Origin: JAAYAY01 sp964429355
GTDB lineage: Bacteria; Planctomycetota; Planctomycetia; Pirellulales; Thermoguttaceae
Assembly (NCBI GenBank): GCA_964429355.1
Contig: CAYSCH010000165.1
Span: forward strand, 1 to 19,027
DNA: 19,027 nt
Direction: 5' to 3'
Shown here: one piece after another, positions 6,498-14,800 of the stretch
Layout: every line of letters begins with the position of its first letter
How positions within the stretch are numbered: the first letter of the stretch is position 1
Notes under the pieces: model-generated
Database searches by the model: none
Told to the model about the DNA's origin: nothing
The model's input: only the letters and a program-made list of their open reading frames with translations
Made by a program: the position numbers and the translations under genes

Positions 6498-8015
6498 TCA
6501 GCTCACGAACAGGTTCTTCGTGGCGAAGCTGGGATCGCTGGTCAGGTGGACCCCCAGCCGGCGCAGGCCGGTCTCATCGCCGGGGCTGGGGATGTGGGTG
6601 ATATGAACGTCGCAGCCCCGGAGCTGTTTCAGTTTCTCGACGCAGAGCTGGGCCATCGGATTGGCGGTGACGCTGATGCCCAGGGCGAAGAGGGTTTCCT
6701 GGAGATCGAGGCTCACCGTGTTCTGTCCGAGAACGTCCTTCTTCATCTTGCCCACCGAGGCCAGGATGCTGGGGGCGAGCAGGTGGAACTGGGTGGGCAC
6801 GCCCGCCAATTGCTTGACCGCGTTGATCACCAGAGCGGACGCGGCGTGCATGAGCGGTGAGTTCTTGCCGGTGATGATCCGCCCGTCGTGAAGCTCGATC
6901 GCCGCACCACAGTAAACACCCTTGTTGCCTTCACCCTCCCGCTGGGCTTCGTCGGCGGCTCTCCTGGCGGGGTCGACCACTTTGCGGTCTTGGGGCTGGA
7001 TATGGAGGATTTCCATGAGGCGTTCCAGGCGTTGAACCGTGCGCTCGTCGGTCAATCCCATAACGAATTCCGACGTGCCGCGGAAATAGCGGCGGATGAC
7101 CTCCGCCCGGGCGGCCGCCATGACCACCTCCTCGTCGACTATCCCGGTGCTGGCGCGATTCACGCCCATTTCCGTGGGAGAGCGGTACATCGGCTTGGTG
7201 CCGGTGATTCGCTCGAGGATCTTGTGAAGGACCGGAAACGCTTCGACGTCGCGGTTGTAGTTGATGGCCGTCTGGCCGCAGGCCTCCAGATGAAAGGGAT
7301 CGATCATGTTCACGTCGTGCAGGTCGGCGGTGGCCGCCTCATAGGCAACGTTCACCGGATGCAGCAACGGCAGATCCCAGATGGGAAAGGTCTCGAACTT
7401 CGCGTAGCCCGAATCGATTCCGCGGAGGTGGTCGTGGTAAACCTGGCTTAAGCAGGTAGCCAGCTTCCCGCTCCCCGGGCCGGGGCCGGTGACCACAATC
7501 AGCGGCTTCTCCGTCTCGATGTAGGGATTGGCTCCGTAGCCTTCCGGACTGAGGATTCGATCGACTTCCGCCGGATAGCCCTTGGTGGGACGGTGGGTGC
7601 AGACCGGGATCCCGCGACGTTGGAGCTTGTTGATGAACTGCACCGCCGCCGGCTGATCGTCGAAGCGGGTTACCACCACGGCACGCGGTTCCACGTCCCA
7701 CTCGCGCAGGTCGTCGATCAGCTTCATGGCGTCGGCGTCGTAGGTGATCCCGAAGTCGGCACGCATCTTCTTCCGTTCGATCGCCCCGGCGTGGATGCAG
7801 AGCAGAAGCTCCGCCTTGCCTTTGAGCTTCGTCAGCAAACGCATCTTGACGTTCGGATCGAAACCGGGGAGCACACGGGCTGCATGGTAGTCGAAGAGCA
7901 GCTTGCCGCCGAACTCGAGATAGAGCTTGTTGCCGAAACACTCCGCCCGCTCGAGAATGGCCGTCGATTGTTCCTGGAGATACTTGTCGCTGTCAAAACC
8001 AATCGCATCCTGCAT
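6498..8015 (-). CDS. DUF1846 (UPF0371) family protein
   Basis: 505 residues, close to the usual length of this conserved family. Read from the ATG at 8015, with GAGAAGG 6 nt upstream. The sequence begins with the family's typical IGFDSDKYLQEQS block, continues with LYLEFGGKLLFDYHAARVLPGF, and has a glycine-rich GPGPGSGKLAT loop at about 177-187 that looks like a nucleotide-binding P-loop. NYNRDVEAFPVL and SPTEMGVNR follow in the middle. No signal peptide is present, so it is cytoplasmic, unlike nearly all its neighbours. The biochemical role of the family is not established as far as I know. A nucleotide-dependent enzymatic role is inference from the loop. It is the second gene of a minus-strand pair, 24 nt after the DUF5107/TPR gene, and is probably cotranscribed with it. 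Confidence 0.88.
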   Translation of the reverse strand: MQDAIGFDSDKYLQEQSTAILERAECFGNKLYLEFGGKLLFDYHAARVLPGFDPNVKMRLLTKLKGKAELLLCIHAGAIERKKMRADFGITYDADAMKLIDDLREWDVEPRAVVVTRFDDQPAAVQFINKLQRRGIPVCTHRPTKGYPAEVDRILSPEGYGANPYIETEKPLIVVTGPGPGSGKLATCLSQVYHDHLRGIDSGYAKFETFPIWDLPLLHPVNVAYEAATADLHDVNMIDPFHLEACGQTAINYNRDVEAFPVLHKILERITGTKPMYRSPTEMGVNRASTGIVDEEVVMAAARAEVIRRYFRGTSEFVMGLTDERTVQRLERLMEILHIQPQDRKVVDPARRAADEAQREGEGNKGVYCGAAIELHDGRIITGKNSPLMHAASALVINAVKQLAGVPTQFHLLAPSILASVGKMKKDVLGQNTVSLDLQETLFALGISVTANPMAQLCVEKLKQLRGCDVHITHIPSPGDETGLRRLGVHLTSDPSFATKNLFVS

Positions 8016-8039
8016 GGATTACCTTCTCAACGAAACTCG

Positions 8040-11000
8040 CTATTCCTTGTGGGACTCAATCGCCTCTCGGCACTTCTGGCGAAACTCATTCTGGGGACCG
8101 GCCAGATCGGCTCCTTCCGCACCCGCCTTCCACGCGGCAAGGGCCTCGTCCATCCGGCCGAGCCTGGCCAGGGCCTGACCTCGCCAGTATTGGGCCGGGG
8201 CCTCTTCGGGCTTGTCGGGACGGCCCACATTCAGATTGGCCGGATAGGTCAGGGCCGCTTCGAAATCGGCCAGGGCGCCGCCGGCGTCGCCCCCCTCCAA
8301 ACGTTCCTGGCCGCGGCCAATGTGGGCCTGGTTGAACAGTTTCCAGGTGACGTCCTGCCCTTCCCAGTTGACGAAGTAGGGCACCGCCTCGAGGAGCGCA
8401 ACACAGTCGCCATAGCGCTTTTCGGCCATATACGACTCGGCCAGGATCAGGGTAACCTCCGCCCGTCGCGTGCCCGCCAGGGGCATGTCCTCAATGAGCC
8501 GGATGGCGTCGCTGCGGCGCTCGGCGGCAATGAGAATCTCGGCCAAGTCGCGGAACAGGGTCTGATCGTCGGAGCGAGCCGCGATGGCCTTCCGATAGAA
8601 CCGCTCGGATCCGGCCAGATCCCCGCTCGTGGCCGCGGCCAGTCCGAGATTCCGCCAGGCAATGCTCTGCAAGGGATCCAGGTCGGCCGCTTTCTGCCAC
8701 TCGGAAGACGCCTCGTCCAGACGGCCCAGATTGGCCAGCAGGCAACCGAGCTGGAGATGGGCCTGGGCGTCGCCGGGACCGGTGGCGGTTGCGTAGCGGA
8801 GAATCTCCACTTCCTCCGGTCGCGAGGCGAAGACCCGATCTCGCCGTGTCTTCGCCGCTTCGGCCAGCCAACCGTCGGCCGCCGCTTTATCATCCGCCTG
8901 CGACGCATACCATGCAAGATAGTACAGTGGCATGAAACTCCGCGTGTCCACTGGCACCGCGGCAACGCACGCTTCCTGCACGATCCGGCTTGCCTGATCG
9001 AACAGCCCCAGCTCGGCAAACACCAGGCTTGCCTCCGAGAGCTCGAAATCGTCCTCGCCCACGAAAGACCGCGATTGCCGGACAAACTCGGCCATGGCAG
9101 CCGCGTCGCACAATGCCAGATGGGCCCTGGGAACGAGGGCCGTCGGATCCGCCTGGATGCGCCTCTCAGCCAGTCTCCGCGACCGATCCGTGCGGCCCGC
9201 CGCCTGAAGAGCCAACATCAAGTGATCCGCGGCGACTGGGTCGTCGTTGTTCGCCCGCACGGCCCCTTCGAAGTCAGTCACGGCCGCCGCAACATCGCCC
9301 AGCCGCATCCGGGCCCGGCCCGCCAGATCGTAGCCGAGCGCAACGGTTCCCTTGCACTTGACTGCCTGGTAGCCGTGGTGCAGGGCCTCGTCGAACTGGC
9401 TCAGCCGCAGGTGGCACACTCCCAGATAGTAGTGGCAGAGGCCGTTATCGCCGTCGCGGCCGAGGGCCGTCTCGAGGCGTTCTGCGGCCTTCTCGTAGAG
9501 CCCCGATTCGAAATCCAGAACCGCCAGACCGAGAAGGGAATCGACATGGCCCGCGTCCTTCGCCAGGGCCTTTTCGTAGTACTCGCGTGCCTTCGGCCGG
9601 TTCGTCTCCCGGTCGAGCTTTCGACCCTTCAGGTAGAGAAGTTCGGTGCTCATCTTCTCATCGGTCAACTCCTCGGCGAGACGCGGCGGTTCTACGACTG
9701 GAATCGGCAGGGGCGTGGTGAACCGGGCGAGAATCTGGCCGTCCTTGCTGGTGACGGTTACGTCAACCGGCTGGGAGGCTCCCTCTTCAAAGGTCACCGC
9801 GGAGGGCGTCTGCGGAGAAAGGTCGACCGTCTTGCTGGCAAGCTCTTGGCCTTCGCGCCGGAGCACGCACGTTGCCTGGGGAAACTGCCCGGTCGCCAGC
9901 AACCGCAGTTCGAGTCGCCCCTCCTGCCGCAACGTGCGGACGGCCAGATCGCGGGTGGCATACTCGAACCCGTCGCCCAGCCCGTGAATCGGATACCACC
10001 ACTCCTGCCAGGCGACGCGCTGACGCGGGGCAAGCATCCCGTAGTCGGATTGCGTGGGAAGGGGACCGGTCTGGACCTCGATGTAGTGTCCTGCATCGTC
10101 GGCAAGGTTGCTTTCGGCCATGCGGCCGAACTGCCACTCGCCCCAGGTCCAGGCCTTCTTGCCGGGCAGCACATGATGGTTGGCAACCTGAACGATGCCT
10201 CGCCCGGTGTCGACGTCGCAGGCGCCGAAAAAGTCGTGGGAACAGTTGACCGCGAAGATCGACGAATAGGTGGGGTAATTCTTGAGCCAACTCAGATCGC
10301 GTCCTTCATGGACGGGCCAGCGGAAGAATTCTTTCGCATTGTGGTCGGTCCCCAGGGTCATGGGATAGATGAATCGCGTGCCCGGCCCGTTGGGAAAGGC
10401 TGTGCAGTTCCAGAAGTAATAGGGATGCATGCCGTCCGTCGGGTTCGAGAGACAAATCTGTTCATCCAGGTAGGCCCGGCCCGGATGCAGTGTGATCCGG
10501 ACCGTCCAGCGGCTGCGGAAGATCTGCTCCCGGTTGCTGATCTCCAGCCAGGCGGAGCCGTCGGGGTTGTTGCCCACGAGGGCATTGACCGGCGAGACCG
10601 CCGCGACTGTGTGGCCATGGGGACCATGGTTCCATTCCACGCCGCCGCTGATCCAGGCCCCGCGCATGGCGATCATGCCGGGCTTGATCACGCCGTTGAA
10701 ATGGAACATCTCCTTACCTTCGGTCTTGTCGACGACGGACTGCAGTCGCCCCCCCAGCTCGGGAAGGCACATGACCTTGAGATACTCGTTTTCCAGGAAC
10801 AGAGCCTTGTACGACCGATCGACCTTGTTTCGCGATATATGATCCTGCATGACGTAGGGATAGATGATCTCGCCGCGAGCCGAGCTTGGCAGCTTGCCGC
10901 CCCCTTGGAGTGCCCAGAACTTGGGATTGATATCATCCTCCCAGGTGTACGTGGGGATGTTGACCGTCTCGGTCCAGGCCCGAACCTCGGGTGCCGATTG

Positions 11001-11069
11001 GCCGCTGGCCATGTTGGCTGCGCAGCCCAAAACGAACAAAGAAAGCGCACAGACGACGAATCGTATCAT
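8040..11069 (-). CDS. DUF5107 domain and TPR-repeat exported protein (possible lipoprotein)
   Basis: 1,009 residues from the ATG at 11069, chosen because GAGGAG lies 7 nt before it and a signal peptide starts there (MIRFVVCALSLFVLGCAA). An ATG 39 nt earlier has no ribosome site and would bury the signal. Cys16 after VLG could be a lipidation site, so a membrane-anchored periplasmic or surface protein is possible. Residues about 60-400 form a DUF5107 domain, with ALFLENEYLKVMCLPELGGRL (89-109) and GAWISGGVEWN as clear marks; this resembles the mutarotase-like sugar-binding sandwich of carbohydrate-active proteins. From about residue 470 to the end there are tandem TPR helices (ALAKDAGHVDSLLGLAVL, ALGRDGDNGLCHYYLGVC, AADLDPLQSIAWRNLGLA), typical of protein-protein scaffolds. 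Carbohydrate binding or processing is inference. It heads the minus-strand pair and is divergent from the giant gene at 11810. Confidence 0.85.
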   Translation of the reverse strand: MIRFVVCALSLFVLGCAANMASGQSAPEVRAWTETVNIPTYTWEDDINPKFWALQGGGKLPSSARGEIIYPYVMQDHISRNKVDRSYKALFLENEYLKVMCLPELGGRLQSVVDKTEGKEMFHFNGVIKPGMIAMRGAWISGGVEWNHGPHGHTVAAVSPVNALVGNNPDGSAWLEISNREQIFRSRWTVRITLHPGRAYLDEQICLSNPTDGMHPYYFWNCTAFPNGPGTRFIYPMTLGTDHNAKEFFRWPVHEGRDLSWLKNYPTYSSIFAVNCSHDFFGACDVDTGRGIVQVANHHVLPGKKAWTWGEWQFGRMAESNLADDAGHYIEVQTGPLPTQSDYGMLAPRQRVAWQEWWYPIHGLGDGFEYATRDLAVRTLRQEGRLELRLLATGQFPQATCVLRREGQELASKTVDLSPQTPSAVTFEEGASQPVDVTVTSKDGQILARFTTPLPIPVVEPPRLAEELTDEKMSTELLYLKGRKLDRETNRPKAREYYEKALAKDAGHVDSLLGLAVLDFESGLYEKAAERLETALGRDGDNGLCHYYLGVCHLRLSQFDEALHHGYQAVKCKGTVALGYDLAGRARMRLGDVAAAVTDFEGAVRANNDDPVAADHLMLALQAAGRTDRSRRLAERRIQADPTALVPRAHLALCDAAAMAEFVRQSRSFVGEDDFELSEASLVFAELGLFDQASRIVQEACVAAVPVDTRSFMPLYYLAWYASQADDKAAADGWLAEAAKTRRDRVFASRPEEVEILRYATATGPGDAQAHLQLGCLLANLGRLDEASSEWQKAADLDPLQSIAWRNLGLAAATSGDLAGSERFYRKAIAARSDDQTLFRDLAEILIAAERRSDAIRLIEDMPLAGTRRAEVTLILAESYMAEKRYGDCVALLEAVPYFVNWEGQDVTWKLFNQAHIGRGQERLEGGDAGGALADFEAALTYPANLNVGRPDKPEEAPAQYWRGQALARLGRMDEALAAWKAGAEGADLAGPQNEFRQKCREAIESHKE

Positions 11070-11076
11070 GGCGACA

Positions 11077-11082
11077 CTCCTC
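11077..11082 (-). promoter_or_regulatory. Ribosome binding site fixing the start at 11069
   Basis: GAGGAG on the minus strand ends 7 nt before the ATG at 11069. This favours the shorter DUF5107/TPR protein, whose first residues are then the signal peptide. Confidence 0.8.
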
Positions 11083-11657
11083 GGGCTTCGACGGGCGACG
11101 ACATTCAATAAGAAGACACTCCCTGCCAGCCTTATCGATAGCCGGGTGGGAGGGTGGTGTCAAGGAGCGGGCACCCCCCTCCACCACTCGCACCACGATC
11201 ACTGTCACGTTGAGTATCAGTGGACCTACCGAAATTCGGATCGGAGTGAACTATTGAGAAAGCCGGTTAGCCCGATCATTCGGGTGACACGCTCAGAGCG
11301 AAGCGATGGGTGTGGCGAACACCTGCAATCCGCCCAGCCACTTGGCGGTCGCGCAACACAAAAGGGTATCATTTCTGCGTATTTTGGGCAAATGCCCTGT
11401 GGGCCTTGCTTATAGCGTCAGAAAACACCCTCATCCAGAGGGGGGCGGATCGTGGAGGCGCGGCCGGAGGGGCCAAAGAGATCATCAAACGGTTGCATGG
11501 CGGAGGTCGGCCAACGACAATGGGAAGGCGTGGTCCCTGTAACACCGTTGGCGGTTGTCCCAATGGTTGCGAGAGAGTGGGAGAACGCTGACCTGCCAAG
11601 ATCTTTCCATCCTGCCTAGATCTGCCAGTCCTGCCTGGATTTGCGGAAGCGCCTCGC

Positions 11658-11714
11658 TGAGCGATCCAATAATTCCTGCCCGTGGGAAGCTTCCATCCTT
11701 GTTTTGAAACTGCT
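11658..11714 (+). repeat. Dispersed intergenic repeat, copy D (internally shortened)
   Basis: Diverged copy: TGAGCGATCC resembles the repeat's head, then about 18 nt of the usual middle are missing, and CCTGCCCGTGGGAAG restores the centre, followed by TCCATCCTTGTTTTG in place of CATACGTTTTG. It sits head to tail with copy E upstream of the giant gene. Confidence 0.55.
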
Positions 11715-11716
11715 AC

Positions 11717-11795
11717 TGAGAGCCGCTAACCGAACCATCGATGGTGCACATCCGTGCCCCGGGGGAAGTTTCCTTCGTAGTTTTAAAAATGCTTG
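11717..11795 (+). repeat. Dispersed intergenic repeat, copy E
   Basis: Starts TGAGAGCCGCTAAC and contains GGTGCACATCCGTGCCC, then diverges towards its 3' end. It ends within a few bases of the ribosome site (AAGG, 11797-11800) of the giant gene, so it forms the immediate 5' leader. In place of the CCACCGGCT seen in copies B and F it carries a perfect 12-nt palindrome, ACCATCGATGGT, at about 11735-11746. Confidence 0.75.
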
Positions 11796-11809
11796 TAAGG
11801 TGACTCGCG

Positions 11810-14800
11810 ATGAGAACAAGGGCGATTCTACTACTCGTGATCCTACTGGCGTCGTCAGGCTCGTTTTCCGTGGGGGCGGAGGCTATGGCCGTCGCCAACT
11901 ACGAGTCGGCTGAGAAGGCGGCCCAGGAAGCGGAAGCTGCAGTGGGACCCGCGAAGACCGCCGCCGACCAGGCCGCCGCCGGACAGGCCAGCGCCGAGCA
12001 AGCGGCCGCGGCGATGCGACAGCAGGCCATGGACGCGAAGAAGAAGGCCGACGATCTGGTCGCCAGCCGGCAGAAACCCGCCGAGGCCGCCCTTGCCCTC
12101 GCCGTCAAGGCCGTGACCGACGCGACCAGTGCCAAGACGGCTGCGGATGGAGCACTGGCACAGGCCAACGCGGCGGTGGCGCCGGCCCAACAGGCCTACG
12201 ATGCGGCCGAGAAGGCGGCCCAGGAAGCCGCGATCGCGGCGAAGGCTGCTGCCGACGCGGCTAACCAGTTCGAGGAACAGGCCCAGAGGGCCGCGACCGA
12301 CGCCGCTGCCCAGCGTCAAGCGGCCGATGCAGCCAAGGCCTCCCTGGCCCAATCGCAGCAGGCCGAACAAGCGGCGCAGGCTCAGGCCACGGCCGCCGCG
12401 CAGAAGCTGGCCGAATCGCAGGCGCGAAAGAAATCGGCCGACGACGCCCTCGCGGGCGCCAAGAACCAGGTGGCCGCGGCCGCTACCGCTGCACAGGTTG
12501 CCGATGGGGCAGCAACGGCCGCTGAGACCCTGGCCAAACAAGTTGCCGAGGATGCCACCAAGCCGGAGGCAGAGAAGAAACAGGCCGCCGAGGCAGCGGC
12601 CGCCCAGCGTCAGGCTGCCGATACGGCCAAGGCGGCTCTGGCTCAATGGCAGCAGGTCGAGCAGACAGCGCAGGCTCAGGTTGCAGCCGCCGCGGAGCAG
12701 TTGGCCGCAGCGGAGGCGCAGAAGACAGCGGCGGACGCGGCATTGGCTAGCGCCAAGAGCCAGGTGGCCGCCAACACCACCGCTTTGCAGGCCGCCGACG
12801 GTGCTGCCCAGGCCGCGGCGAAATCGGCCGACGAGAAGATGCAGGCGGCAGCGCAGGCCGCTGCCAAACGCAAAGCGGCAGCAGACGCCGGGACTGCTCT
12901 GGCGGGGGCTCAACAGGCCGACCAGCAAGCCCAGGCCCAGGCCACCGCCGCCGTGCAGAAGCTGACCGAAGTACAGACGCAGAAAGCAGCGGCCGACGCG
13001 GCCCTGGTGAGCGTCAAGAACCAGGTTGCTGCGGCCGCCACAGCTTCTCAAGCCGCGGAAGAGACCGCCGCCGCGGCCGAGGCCCTTGCCAAACAAGTTG
13101 CCGAGGATGCCGCCAAGCCGGAGGCAGAAAAGAAACAGGCCGCCGACGCCGCCATCGCCCAGCGTCAGGCAGCCGATGCAGCCAAGGCTGCCCTGGCCGG
13201 GGCCCAGCAGAGTGAGCAGCAAGCACAGGCCGAGGCGACGGCCGCCATGCAGAGGTTGACCGAAGCAGAGGCGTTGAAGAAATCCGCCGAAGAGGCCCTG
13301 GCGAGCGCCAAAAACCAGTTGGCCGCGGCATCCGCCGCCAGTCAGGCAGCTCAGGAATCGGCCAAGGAACTCATCCTGCTCGATGTGGCAAACCAGCAGG
13401 CCACCGCGCAGGCGGCCACCCAACGCATGGCGGCCGATGCGGCCAAGGCCGTCCTGGTCCAGATGCAGCAGAAACAGCAGGAAACGCAGAATCAGGCCAA
13501 CCTTGCCGCGCAGAAACTGGCCGAAGCCGAAACGCAGAAGAAATCCGCCGAAGAGAGCCTGGCGAACATCAACAACGAGGTGGCGGTCGCTAACCAGGCG
13601 TACCAGGCCGCGGAACAAGCCGCCAAGGAGGCGGAAGCCGCGGCCGTAGTGGCCAAGACGGCAGCAGACACCGCCCGGACAACGCAAGCGGCTGCCGAAA
13701 AGGCCGCCGCCGACATGCGAGCCCTGGCCAACCAGGCCAAAGCCGAGCACGACAAGATGGTTGCCGCCGACCCGGTGGCCGTGGCCACCCAGGCGTATCA
13801 GGCGGCCCAGGAGGCAGCCAAGGCGGCAGATGCCGCCGTCGTGCCCTTGAGGGCCGCCATGCAAGCGGCCGACAAGGCCTACGCCGATGCGAGCAACGTG
13901 GCGAATACGAAACGGCAGCAGGCCACGGATGCGAAGAACCTGGCGACCGAACCAGGTGTGCAAGCGTTCCAGCAGGCCGAAGCCAACGTGCCGGCGGCGA
14001 TCCAGGCCCTGACCGACGCGACCAACGCCAAGCCCGGCCTGGACAAGGCGTTGGCCGACGCCAAGGTCATCGCGACCCCTTTGCAGCAGGCTTACGATGC
14101 GGCCGAGAAGGCGGCGCGGGAGTCTGCGGCCGTGGCCAAGGCCGCTGCCGATGCTGCCACCAAGCTTGATACGGAAGCCAAAGCCGCCGTTACGGCCGCC
14201 GAAGCCAAACGCAAAGCAGCCGACGGAGCCAAGGCCGCCCTGGCCAAAGCACAACAGAACGAGCAACGGGCGCAGGCTCAAGCGGACCAGGCGGCCCAGA
14301 AGCTGATCGAACTGGAGACGTTGAAGAAGTCAGCCGACGACGCCCTGGCTGGTGCGAAGGCCCAGGTGGCCGCCGCCACCGCGGCTTCAGCGGCAGCCGA
14401 GACGGCTGCCCAAGAGGCCGAGGCACAGGCCAAGCTGATTTCTGCAGATGCCGCCAGGCCCGAGGCGGAAAAGACCCAGGCGGCCGAACTGGCTGCTGCC
14501 AAGCGTAAAGCGGCCGACGACGCCAAGGCGGCCCTGGCCCAGGCCCAGACAGCCGAGCAGGATTCGCAGAAGGTGGCCAATGCCGCCGCGGAAAAGCTGG
14601 GCCGGGCGACGGGACAGAAGAAACTTGCCGAGGCAGCCTTGGCGAACGTCAAAAACCAGGTGGTTGCCGCCACCGCGGCTTTACCCGAAGCCGAGAAGGT
14701 AGCTGAGGAGTTCGCGAAGGTCGCGGAAGAGAAGAAGCTGGCGGTAGATCAGGCCGCTGCCAAACGCAAAGCGGCAGCCGATGCAGGAACTGCCCTGGCC

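Larger units (their letters stand above)
11070..11809. other. Long divergent intergenic region
   Basis: 740 nt between the divergent DUF5107/TPR and giant coiled-coil genes. I see no convincing gene: the open frames are short, overlap each other and lack ribosome sites and family motifs. Notable bits are a small stem CCCGA/TCGGG around 11272-11285, near-duplicate words CCTGCCTAGATCTGCCA and CCTGCCTGGATTTGC at about 11613-11645, and two repeat copies (D, E) that fill the last 150 nt before the giant gene. Promoters for both directions must be here, but no consensus pair stands out. Confidence 0.55.

Noticed and set aside
7593..11111. A very long open plus-strand frame opposite the DUF1846 and DUF5107/TPR genes
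   Set aside because: It has no family motifs, crosses two well-supported genes on the other strand, and is the kind of antisense frame that GC-rich coding DNA leaves open.
11070..11650. Small genes or structured RNA in the long divergent gap
   Set aside because: The frames are short and overlapping without start signals, and I could not fold the stretch into any RNA family I know.
11855..14281. Long Gly/Leu/Arg-rich minus-strand frame opposite the giant gene
   Set aside because: It is the mirror of the Ala/Gln/Lys-rich repeats; its composition follows from the sense codons, and the sense frame has a signal peptide, ribosome site and DUF1549/DUF1553.
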